Shown here piece by piece: positions 22,284 through 31,951 of a DNA stretch of 64,000 bases. A program made the position numbers and the translations under genes. Numbering within the stretch: position 1 is the stretch's first letter; each line of letters opens with the position of its first letter. The notes beneath the pieces were generated by a model. That model was given only the letters and a program-made list of their open reading frames with translations. It did not search any database and was not told the origin of the DNA. Source of the DNA: Metridium senile (lineage: Eukaryota; Cnidaria; Anthozoa; Actiniaria; Metridiidae); the NCBI GenBank assembly GCA_949775045.1, contig OX459095.1, positions 33,400,564-33,464,563 of the forward strand. Direction: 5' to 3'.

Positions 22284-24262
22284 TTTGGATTTGGTTTCAT
22301 GCACAAAACCGCTGATCAACAACAACAACAAAAATGGCGAACATGGATAATTTCAAGAAAGTGTATGGCCGGCGTGAAGAAACTGGAATTTTTGAGTAAA
22401 AACAAGTAGTCTATAACATTAGTCAATAATCTTATTGTCAAACCTTAAGAAATCATTTAGGAAAATAACTGGAGACGACACTCGACATTAATGTCTTTAT
22501 CCCCAGAGATAACATGGTCAATCAACTAAACAACACAAAACATTCCCTAGAACTAGAACTCAGTTTTATTGAAGAGGAAGGACAGGTCTCAGACCATCGC
22601 CAACAAATCGTGTCGTCTTTGCGCGTGTGACGTGATTTAGCGGCTCAAAGTCACAACATTCCGCTGTTTTAAAATGAAATAAACACGTATGGTATAAAAG
22701 TAAAAAACTATGAAAACTGCTATTTTAGAAAGAGGTTTTCAAAATGCTTACACGCAAACTAATTCAGAATTACCTGGCGATTAATTCTTCGTAGATATTG
22801 TCCTTCAATTCACTATATTGATGATTCCAAAACCCTAAAAACGTCCAAGCCAACCATTTAAGAAATGGGCCGCTCAAGGTAGAAATTCCACATAAATTAC
22901 TCAAAGAAATTAAAGTACAGAGGGGAGAAATCAGAACACGACTGCCCATACACAGTTCTTAGAGCTATTTAAAAATTAATCAAGTCACCTTCCATTCCAA
23001 GTCAAACCTGGCATTGATCGTTTAAAAGAAAGGTTTAGGGTAATTATCTCACTGGCCACAAATCAAATAAGAGGGGTTAGGGGATCGCAAACAATTAAGC
23101 TATAGAAAAACGCCGTACAGTTGGTGTTTATCCCGAAGAACTAAAGAGCGTGTGAAAGAGCTAGATGAGAGATGAAATGACCTCATAGAAGAAATCATAA
23201 CGACGAAAAAAGGAACAAACAAGGGCACACGCATTGGAATTGAAACTGCAAGAATGCAAGGAACTGAAGGAAGAGTTATAAGGTATGAGGATACAAATGT
23301 CCAACCTCTTTTAACGAAATTACGTTTTTGGTATCTTCGGAAAGATTATATCGTAATCTTTTATTTCATTGCAAAAAAAAATCAAAAATTATTCTTCCTT
23401 TGATCGAAAATTAATAGAAAAGAAAATCCGTGACTAAATAAAGAGCGGACACTGTTACAAAGAAGTGCGTTTATCTCGTCTTCTTATTTCGATCAACTCC
23501 GCAACTTTAAAGAGTTCGATGTCAGGACGATTTCAATGGATTTCAAAGTAATTTGTGTCGAACAAGACTCAAAATGTCATTGCTCAACTATGAGGTTAAA
23601 TGAAAATAGATCGTAGTGCATGCGAATGGGAACAGCGAATAGTTAAGTCAGATTTTCATATGTTTGTGCAAGTGTTCCATGTGCACAAAATCACTTGTTT
23701 CAATTACTACATGAATTTACCATGGCTCTCAATCGTAGTATCAATCAACATTCAAGAAAATTTGAAATTGTCAAAATTAATATTGTTCAAGCTTATTTTA
23801 TTATCCATGAGCAATCACTATTGTTATCAATTAAGGTGCATTTAATAAAAATATGTGGAAAACAAATTATTTTAGAGTTTGGTGCCACTAAAATACTTGG
23901 TTTTATAATAAAAGTGTTACTAATCTATTCTATTCTAATCTATGATTTAAAATATTGTATTATCTTGTTGTGGACTTTCAAAATGTAATGGTCTAACTTG
24001 TGATTGGTTAGAAAACAATAAACATCCAAGACATTCTTATTTATTTATTTTGTTGTCTTATAATAATTACTCTATTTTATTTGACATTATGGTGCCAAAA
24101 CCAACTCTGTGAAACTCAACCCACAGGTTAAGTTTATTTAAAATTAGGTACGTAATATTATTTTTAATAATTACATTTAATCTTTTTTATAACCTCTACG
24201 AATTCTTATAACAAAATTAGAATGGTGGCAAAATAGAGTTAGCCATCTTTCAATATCGGAGC

Positions 24263-24490
24263 TTGCTTAGAGGAATTACAAAAAAAAGGATTGCCTTAAT
24301 ACCTCTCACTGGGGATATGCAAAATCTCCGAGCACACATGGTTAACACAATCTCAAGTCTGAGCAAGAAGCTCAAAACAACTCCAGCTAGTTTAGCCACT
24401 TGGCAAGAAATGGCTGGAATGATTTTAAGCCGTGTCACCATCTACAACAAAAGAAGGGCCATTAAGGCATCAAAACTATTAGTAAAGTAA
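24263..24490 (+). pseudogene. LIPLT-family gene fragment, copy B
   Basis: 75-residue open frame with KRIALIPLTGDMQNLRAHMV, a SSLSKKLKTTPASLATWQEM stretch and ILSRVTIYNKRRAIKAS. It corresponds to the C-terminal part of the multicopy family also seen at 61872-62600. An isolated exon without clear neighbours, in a duplicated segment with other decayed pieces. Confidence 0.5.
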
Positions 24491-24663
24491 AAAGCAAAGA
24501 ACAGTATTTTACGTCGGAAGCCAGATGACCAAATGCCTGTCATAAAGTATTCAAAAAAAACCAACGCCCAAATTGGGCATATGCCTGTCATAAAGATATA
24601 ATGAACACTTTCCAGCCTTTGGAGAAAGAGCTAACAAAAAGGTAGATCTAAATATTATTACAT

Positions 24664-25055
24664 TGCAGGGTTCGCATCCCGACCGGAACGATACTCAGGG
24701 TCTTAAAATAATTGAGAAGAAGGTGCTGCCTTTGTAATTCAATCTGCAAATGGTTAGACCTCCACGTCTTCTCGGATAAGGACGTAAAACCGTAGGTCCT
24801 GTCTGTCTTCACTCTTATCCTATATAAGGCGGATGTTAAAGATCCTGTTGTGCTTTCTTCGCAAAGAATGGGGGATTATCTCCCGGTACAACAGTTAGGT
24901 CTCGGAGGCATACACTAATCCACATTCACAATTGTAGACTGCTTCTAGCAGTCCAATAAGTCCTCCGCATGTAAAATAAGAAATTGTAAACAGTCACTGA
25001 AAAGCTCAGAGGGGAGTGTCTGTATATATCTGTATCTGTATATTTATTGCATTCA
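24664..25055 (+). mobile_element. SINE-like repeat, copy B
   Basis: Duplicate of 19462-19850 with the same B-box-like GGTTCGCATCCC start and CACTGAAAAGCTCAGAGGGG end before a TCTGTATATATC tail. Present in both duplicates, so its insertion predates the segmental duplication. Confidence 0.6.
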
Positions 25056-25512
25056 CAATACTAAAAATGTACATGGTGACCACTTAATGAAATGTGAACA
25101 ACACTTGCAACCAAAGAAAGCTGATGTGTGATCCTAAACTGGATACTATAACACTGATCAGAAACTAAAACAAGCTAAGCAAATAAACTAAAAAACTCTC
25201 ATCGCAGGGTAAGATTTATTATCAGATAATTATAACGAATATGAAAATTAGACTCAAAAACATCAAACTACCTACCTGTATATTGATGATATTTTTCTTT
25301 TATATATGACAGGTACTTGACTTGAATGAACGAGAGCTTGAGTGGCTCTGAAGGCATATGGATTATAGCCTTCAAATCCATCGACAATTTTACAGGATGC
25401 ACAGCTCCCCTGTAGAAATGGCAAAAGTAAGTAAGCTCCTTTCGACCATCGACAAAGGAGAGGTGTCAAAATATGCAGGAAAGTCATTAAATGATTTGGA
25501 GCCATGTTTTGA

Positions 25513-25774
25513 TCAATTTTTGTATTAATCATAACTATTACAATTTCCTCGAGCCTGATTGGTTGGCAGAATGCTCTATTTTCCACTAATCAATCTTGTT
25601 TTTGTAATCGGACAGTTTAATTGGACAGTTGGCTGTAATCGGACAGTTGTTATCAGACAGTTTTATGAGCCAATGATTTTACTGCTTTCAGATTGATCAA
25701 CCAATCACTGAATTGATACAAATCACTATAGGAACGAAAATTATTCTCAAAAAAGAGTTTTTTTCAAAAATGGA
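25513..25774. other. Spacer after duplication
   Basis: Three to four irregular TCGGACAGTT repeats occur around 25609-25663, and CCAAT/ATTGG motifs occur at about 25557 and 25702. This could be a promoter-like region for the downstream recombinase gene, but no TATA placement is convincing. Confidence 0.3.
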
Positions 25775-27300
25775 GGATTTTTCAACTTTGATTACGCCTC
25801 TGATGAATAGAACTTCCCTAATATAACTTTTGACATATTATTCACAGAGTGTTTTGAACAGAGTGAAGATAGTTTTCTATTAGATTTACCAACGATTTCA
25901 GATGAAATACAGTCTACAAGTATCGGAGCATCGTCTATGTCTTCGCAAAACCCACCAAGCGGTACAGCTGAAACATCACAATTACCAATTCAACAGGAAC
26001 ATTTCAACTTACCTGGAAATGATGGTTGTACCTTGTCAGCTATGCAAACACCACAAGATGACCAGTCCCGTTTTCCAGTGATTTCTAACAAAGAAATCCA
26101 AGAAATTAACGACTCAGCATCCAACAAGAACACAAAGCGTACGACGCAAACATGTTTGAACGTATGGAAAAAATAGTGTAAAGCACGTACAATTGATGAC
26201 AACATAGAGTGCTACAATCCACAAGCTCTTGACGACGTTCTTTCAAGATTCTACGCCGAAGTAAGAAAACAGGACAGTTCAGATTATGAACCGGAGTCAC
26301 TATCAGTAATAAAAGCGTCCCTCAACAGATTTCTGCACCAGAAAAACTATCAATCCAATATCATGACAGGGCGTGAATTTCAAAATTCACAAGAGACAGT
26401 GAATGCCAAAGCAAAACTTCTATGATACCAAGGAAGGGGAAAACGTCCCAACAAAGGACAACCATACACTCGTTTGGATGAAGAAATTTTCTGGAGTGAA
26501 AGAAAGCTTGGAAATCACAATGGCATTTCACTGACAAATGGCAATTTCAAAAATATGTCAGAGCACATAGGCTTCAGAGGCAGACAAGATCACTACCAAG
26601 CATATGTAGAAGATTTTAAGATCTTAATAACAACAGAAGGAAATAAAGTAGTCAAATTTGAAGAAAATCCCACTAAAACCAGGCAGGGCGGCCTACGAAA
26701 CAAAACAAGAAGTTCTCCGCAACAAATGTGGTCAACTGATGGCAGAGAGAGGGATCCTATGCGTCTGTTTGAAGAATGGCTACAACGGTGTCCCGAAGCA
26801 ATGAAGAATCCAGTACCCTGTACTTGGCCATAATAGCAAGACCAAGCTCAAACGTTTGGTATGCAAAAACCAGAATGGGAGAGCATCGGGTTAGCCAAAT
26901 CATGAAATCCATTGCAAGTTGCCTACCTCAAGAATGTCAAAAGAGGATAACTAACCATTCCACTAGAAAAGCTGTCGTCGCCAAATTAAAGGATGCAGGT
27001 GAACACAGAATACAATTATCCAAGTCACCGGTCACACTAGAGAGTCCTCGTTAGATGACTATGACAAGGTTACTGAGGGCGAAAGAAGAGAGCTGTCTCA
27101 CATTGCAAGTGGATATGTCACTCTATCAAAGTCGTCGTCATCTCTAACATGTGCTTCACAAACACAACGCTCTAAACCAATACCAGTTGAATCCTCCATT
27201 CCTGCCAATTTCAAAGAAAACATCACCGCGAATGCAAACAGCATTGGATTAACAAACATACAGCAAACTCTAACAATGGCGGGAAACCTGATGTACAGCA
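25770..27300 (+). pseudogene. Crypton-like tyrosine recombinase (DUF3504-type), broken
   Basis: Plus-strand coding runs from a Ser/Pro-rich N-terminus (25840-26160) into VLSRFYAEVRKQDSSDYEPE, a REFQNSQETVNAKAKLL block, GRGKRPNKGQPYTRLDEEIF, then HIGFRGRQDHYQAYVEDF (catalytic Arg context), NPTKTRQGGLRNKTR, VWYAKTRMGEH, and RITNHSTRKAVVAKLKDAG (H-x2-R context). In another frame it continues with VTGHTRESSLDDYDKVTEGE, containing the likely nucleophile Tyr. This is the layout of Crypton recombinases and the vertebrate genes derived from them (KCTD1, QRICH1, ZMYM families). In-frame stops near 26176 and 26424 and frame changes near 26810 and 27015 mark it as a pseudogene. Confidence 0.8.
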
Positions 27301-27318
27301 TCAAGCAAAACTCTTTAT

Positions 27319-27470
27319 GTAATATTTCAAAAACGAGTACGAGTGTTTCATTAGGGTTTCTAAACACGATAAAACATTTGAAAGCACGAGGCCGTAGGCC
27401 GAGTGATTTTATTGTTTTTGAGTGTTTGGAAACCCTAATGAAACACGAAGCACGAGCTTTTTGGAATTAC
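27319..27470. repeat. Hairpin MITE (GTGTTTCATTAGGGTTTC type)
   Basis: ACGAGTGTTTCATTAGGGTT then TCTAAACAC is inverted as GTGTTTGGAAACCCTAATGA then AACACG. The interior has GGCCGTAGGCCGAGTG. Length about 150 bp. It overlaps the 3' end of the recombinase remnant. The copy at 37610-37762 is related. Confidence 0.65.
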
Positions 27471-27489
27471 TTCTCAGTCGAATAAATAA

Positions 27490-27930
27490 TTCATTATGCA
27501 GGAATGTGGATAGTTCTTTATAATATAATAGGTCACTCATTATGTTGCCTGGGATTATGAGAGTTCTTTTGAATTCCTCTCGTGCGGAATTTATTGGATT
27601 TCGAAATACTGTAGGGTTAAAAAGGAGTGTTACAGGGTTCTTACTTGAAGTTGTTCAAAAAGACTTAGAAAATGTTCCTTTAAGTTCAGTTGAGCAATAT
27701 TTCAAATTGTAACTTGTAACTACCTACATAAGAAGTGTTTTGTTTTTTTCATTTTCTTTAGAGAATAATCGGCCAAATTGTCATTTAAATATAAGTTGTA
27801 ACTTCAGTAGGGATCATTAAAGATGCGAATAAAGCTCATTTATGTGAGTACTTAACGGCAGTGTAATTTCTGATATAATATATACAGAGTATTTGATGGC
27901 GTGGGAAATAAGACTTTAATCTGCCAACCA
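27490..27930. other. No gene seen
   Basis: AT-rich sequence. No open frame of note and no clear repeat boundary. Confidence 0.4.
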
Positions 27931-27935
27931 AATCA

Positions 27936-28006
27936 CCAATAGCTCAGCTGGTATGAAGAGGGAATTCAACTCCAAGGGTTGCAGGTTCGAGACTCGGACA
28001 CGCCAA
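27936..28006 (+). tRNA. tRNA-like sequence, probably a SINE head or tRNA pseudogene
   Basis: An A-box-like TAGCTCAGCTGGTAT lies about 40 bp upstream of a B-box-like GGTTCGAGACT, the spacing of pol III internal promoters. Pairing of a full cloverleaf is poor: the anticodon arm around GAATTCAACTCC is irregular and the acceptor ends CAC/CGCC do not close well. It is followed by an A-rich, AATAAT-containing stretch, as in tRNA-derived SINEs. A functional tRNA is unlikely. Confidence 0.45.
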
Positions 28007-28302
28007 TAAAAAAGTGAAAAAAAATAATGTAAAAATAATAATAATGTAAATTAGGTAGAAAGGTCAGGTAAGATAGATAAAAACATAAGGGAATAAAGGA
28101 TAGTAAAATAGGTAGGTAACTAGGGAATACTATTTATTTTCAGATTTCCCACCACTATGTAGATTTAGAAATATTTTCATCACTAGTGATGAAAATATTT
28201 CAAACACCGGTCAACCTATAATCGTGTTTCATCGGGGTTTCAAACCCATGCACGTGGTACAAATGGTGTGCTCACATTGGTTGATTAGCTCATGAATTAT
28301 TA

Positions 28303-28610
28303 ATGAGTTTGAGAACTATATATAAACACTATTTTAAAGAACATAATAGTACTGCTCCTGACGACTTAATTAATAACTTTATTGTCCTTAAGAAATGCTC
28401 TAGTAAATTTGACTGCCTGTTGTACGAGATGCTGTACATCAGGGAATTAAAACCTGTCCTGAATGTACAGTCGGATTCCATCCGAGTTAAATTATTTACA
28501 TAAATTTGTTTCTTTATAAGCAAACTTTCTGTATATTGTAATTAATATTATTTGATAATGGAGCGTGATGGCTCCGAAATATCATAAAATTATTTCCTTA
28601 CTTATGGGAA
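28303..28610 (+). mobile_element. 3' end of a Penelope-like element (GIY-YIG C-terminus plus UTR)
   Basis: The ORF end (28303-28503) reads NFIVLKKCSSKFDCLLYEML, then YIRELKPVLNVQSDS and KLFT. I recognise this as the C-terminus of the GIY-YIG endonuclease of Penelope-like retroelements (the KC..KFDCL.YEM...ELKP.LN.QSDS signature). The following 100 bp matches, in inverse orientation, 2180-2285. A hammerhead-like core at 28552-28579 is listed separately. 5'-truncated, as is usual for these elements. Confidence 0.75.
28550..28590 (+). ncRNA. Degenerate hammerhead-ribozyme-like core
   Basis: TTGATAA (28552-28558, cf. CUGAUGA) is followed by a stem GGAGC/GCTCC closing a GTGATG loop, then GAAA (28576-28579). 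This is the order conserved core, stem II, GAAA of hammerhead ribozymes, which Penelope-like elements are known to carry. Two of seven core bases deviate, so it is probably inactive. The related sequence at 2195-2215 (inverse) has AAAA in place of GAAA. Confidence 0.4.
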
Positions 28611-28680
28611 TTAAGTACTTCCAATTAAAACCCATACTTGGAATAAAATGTGAGTTTATTTCCAGCAAAAACCCAAAATT

Positions 28681-28730
28681 GGAAATTAATTGAAAAGGAT
28701 TACAAACTGAATCCCAAAAATGGGATTAAT
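28681..28730 (+). repeat. TACAAACTGAATCCC repeat, left copy
   Basis: AATTGAAAAGGATTACAAAC then TGAATCCCAAAAATGGGA recurs at 34988-35027 and 35075-35117. The three copies are in the same orientation on both sides of the ISL2EU element, suggesting that the flanks share a repeat family or were once adjacent. Confidence 0.6.
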
Positions 28731-28779
28731 ATAATCACTCGTGGTTTAATCACTTTCCATAGATTCACAGCAAGGGTTA

Positions 28780-28951
28780 ATATTGCTATCGGATTTGCCT
28801 CTTTCCAATGCCGCATTTCAGTACCTCTATTCGTTGCATAGCCATTACAACTTGTACAAGGACAGTGGACGTGCCTATAACTCTTTTCATTGCAATTACA
28901 AGAGGTGACATCACTTCTTTTCCATCTGGAAGTATTTTCTTGCAGGAACAT
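28780..28951 (-). pseudogene. Cysteine-rich N-terminal exon of a multicopy family
   Basis: Minus-strand frame from ATG 28951: MFLQENTSRWKRSDVTSCNC, then YRHVHCPCTSCNGYATNRG and TEMRHWKEAN. The C-x-C, C-x-C-x2-C-N-G and H-W spacing looks like a zinc-binding knuckle I associate with N-termini of the multicopy family at 6635-8640 and 20656-22060. Its start lies 6 bp outside the ISL2EU terminal repeat, so the transposon sits immediately 5' of it. It was probably truncated or separated from its remaining exons. Confidence 0.45.
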
Positions 28952-29078
28952 TCTTCATTGCCGGATTTCAAACCGTTAGAGACTGGCACTAGTAATCGAT
29001 ATTCCGGACGGAAGTGGATAAGTACATCAGATTCCTTGTTGAAAGATACTGTAGATATCATTGTTTTTTCGATCTAAA

Positions 29079-31534
29079 ATGGAGAAAAAAGAAGAGAAAA
29101 GTACTAGTTCGATTAGCATGAGTCTTGAAGAAGTTAAAAAGAAGATTTTAGAAGAAAGTCCAGAAAAATGGAGTACAGAATTCATCAAAAAAGCCCTTCA
29201 ACGCCTTCGCCTCAGTTTATCTGGAACGCGGGAAAATCTAGCAAAACGACTGATAGCGTTGAAAGACAATCCCAAAGTATTAGATAAAATTTGTGAAAAA
29301 GAGTCAAAGAAATATAGATTCTCTTGCCATTTGAATCGATCTGACATTCCTGGATTACAAGCAGCTTGGAATTCGGATTCGAAACTTTATCCAAAGGTAT
29401 GAATTGATTGATATAAGCGCGCCGAGCTTAGTGGATAGCTTCTTTTGTGATCCAGTTTATTTGTATTCTATTAGTACAGGTGTATCGCCGACCCTCAGTC
29501 TTGAGAATAGCAGTAGGCAGGCAGGTAGACAGGTTTATAAAGTCAATTTTGTAATGATTCTAAGTTTATTTTACACAGAATTCAAATTAATAACTTACTA
29601 AGCTGTATATACACAAAAATATCAATGAATTGTTCTGTTATTATCCTTTTTCAGTAACATAGAGAAAACTTGAAGATGTATACTGATTTCATTATCTCAT
29701 GAAATTTCAGGTTACAAAGAAAATGATTGACCAGTTTCAGAAGTTCAAACGTGAAGAAAGCAAAGGGCAGTATAGAAAGGCTCTCAGAATGTTAAATAGC
29801 AGGAGAATAAAGACTGTGAAAGCATTTGAAGTGCAAGAAAACAGATATGTCAAAGCAAATATATATAAAAGCTTCACCTCAGCTACAAACAGTGGAGTGA
29901 CAAGACCAGTGGTTGTACTTTTTAAAAATGGAAAACCAGTTAAGGGACATTGTGATTGTGCAATTGGATTGTCTGGGATATGTTGCCATGTAATTTGTCT
30001 CTTGCTATATTTAGAACACTACACTAAATATAGACAATTTAAAGCACTCAAATGTACACAGAAGATTCAAAGATGGCATAAAAAGGGCAAAACTCCAATA
30101 AATCATTCTGAAATGTGCCGCTTACCCCTGTCTCACATGTGGAACATTCGATCATCACATAAAAGAATTGGAAATTTACGCAAGAAGAAAAAAATTGCAA
30201 GCAAGAAAGTTACAAATATTGAAGATGCCATTGAAAAAAGTGATTGGATGAAGCGTGATGTTGATCAAATGGTTCCTAAAATCCAAGAAGGAATCCTTGA
30301 GACAAACATAAATGTTGAAAATCATGTGTATGAGTGTCTTAAGAAACATAAATTACTACAGTCAGGCCTATTCCTTCATTTAAATTACAACAATCATTAT
30401 AGAAGAAAGCAAGCACTACAAGATCATGATTATGGAAAAGAAAATTTGTTTGAAGAAGGGGTACTTAAGCCAATGAATCTAGAAAAACAGAATACCTGGC
30501 ATTCACCTTTACTTGCAAATAGTAATAACTCAGATACAGAATGTCAGTCAACATTAGTAAGTAATACTGTCAACACAGAGAATGACCAGTTAATGTATGG
30601 AGACAATGTGACTCATACTTATGTTGAAAAATTGGAGAAGATTATTCAGATGGCTAAACAAGATCAAGATGATAATAAGGAAAATAAACATAACAATGTA
30701 GAAAAAAGAAAAAAGACAAAAATCAAAACTGAAGAAAAAGACAAAATACAAGAAAAACTGAGCATTACAGTTCCTTTCAATCAGAAAGTCCACCCACATG
30801 GTTACAATTATCATGATGTGACTCAAAATACTGATGAATGGCTTAATTTACGCATCGGCAAAGCCACATGTAGTATCATTCCTTATTTAGTTGGGTTATC
30901 AGGAGAAAAAGAACAATTACACTATCTCACATGTGTTATTAACAAACTTGATCCTAACAAAGTAAAACCCAAAACATTCAAAAGCTTTTCAAGGGGTAAA
31001 CTCTATGAAGCAGAGGCCTTAAAAGCTTTTGAATCTTCAACAGGTATTCCTATCAGTGAATGTGGTTTCTTCAGTCATCCACAGGATCAAAGATATGGTG
31101 GTAGCCCAGATGGAATAGGACCTGGTTTTCTACTGGAAATTAAAACAAGAGTTTCAAACAGTGATGGGCCTCTTTCCAGTATTACAGCAAGCCACCTTCT
31201 TCAAACACAATTTCAAATGGTTATTACAGGTGCAACAATAACATTCCTTATGTCCTATCACCCAGAAACAAAAGATTTCAAAACATTCTTGATAGAAAGA
31301 AACAATTTACTGATATCTGTTGTAAAAGATGTCATTGATCACATGATTGAAAACCAAGCCCTTACTGAATGGTCACATGAAGAAAGTAGTAAACTGAATA
31401 CCCTTGGAGAAAACAATCTTGGAAAAGTACCTAACTTTGAAACACTGAAGCATTTGAGGTCATGGCTACGCAAAGAAGCTAAAGATGTACTGGAGATTGA
31501 AATCAATAACCAACTTGACAACTTGACAACTTGA
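29079..31534 (+). CDS. SAP-SWIM-YqaJ nuclease of ISL2EU element, two exons, intact
   Basis: Exon 1 (29079-29396) joins exon 2 (29711-31534) in phase 0 through a GTATGA donor and a TTTCAG acceptor, giving about 713 residues (YPK|VTKKM). Domains: a SAP-like helix-turn motif (residues about 30-65, SLSGTRENLAKRLIALK); a SWIM zinc finger (about 183-205, GHCDCAIGLSGICCH, i.e. C-x-C...C-x-H); a Lys/Glu-rich linker; and a YqaJ-type PD-(D/E)XK nuclease domain (about 485-650) with TDEWLNLRIGKATCS, SRGKLYEAEA, YGGSPDGIG (Asp), LLEIKTR (E-x-K) and a TQFQM glutamine motif. It should act as an exonuclease or recombination nuclease during transposition, in partnership with the transposase encoded convergently. 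No stops or shifts seen. The ATG at 29079 follows the terminal repeat by 92 bp. Confidence 0.85.
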
Positions 31535-31774
31535 AAAATGTTAATGCCAATGTGGCCAATTTTGTTTGTAATTTTCAATTTTAATTTAGACATGCAGTTC
31601 ATATGTGTGTAAAATTAATGTTAATTTACCAGTTCTGTATTGTGGTAATTTTGTGCATTGTGGTTATTTTACATTTAAAACAACAACAACAACAACAACA
31701 AAAAATAACAAAAGTTATATGAAAGAAGTACAAGTTTTACTACTGATGTATGCACCCACAAATAAGAAATGTTA

Positions 31775-31915
31775 GAGTACAAATACTAAAAGTGTGCAAC
31801 ATAAATACCACTAAATACTGCTAAATTATGCTAATTCTATTGTTCTCTATTGTTTAATCAACACTATTTAGTGGTAAATAGTGCAAAGTATTGCACACTT
31901 TTAGTGTTTGTACTC
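31775..31915. repeat. TA-flanked MITE, family 1, copy 1
   Basis: GAGTACAAATACTAAAAGTG then TGCAA at the left end is inverted at the right end (TTGCACACTTTTAGTGTTTG then TACTC), with TA on each side. Nearly identical to 63817-63957. TA target and size suggest a Tc1/mariner-related MITE. It sits in the 0.4-kb gap between the two ISL2EU genes. Confidence 0.8.
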
Positions 31916-31951
31916 TATTGTATTGTGACAAACTGATTTAGCTTTAGAATA

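Larger units (their letters stand above)
20343..25512. repeat. Tandem segmental duplication, copy B
   Basis: Direct copy of copy A, starting immediately where A ends (ATGTATAATAATGTATACAT). It lacks the LINE at 9616-10427 and the TTAA element at 11464-18588, so it records both empty sites. It also lacks the 6645-7520 block. It ends near 25512, where similarity to A stops at GGAGCCATGT. Confidence 0.8.

Noticed and set aside
27936..28006. Functional tRNA gene
   Set aside because: A and B boxes are present but the acceptor and anticodon stems do not pair well and no plausible anticodon loop can be set. SINE head or pseudogene preferred.
30590..30826. Phe/Ile-rich minus-strand ORF
   Set aside because: Antisense shadow of the Lys/Glu-rich linker of the YqaJ gene.
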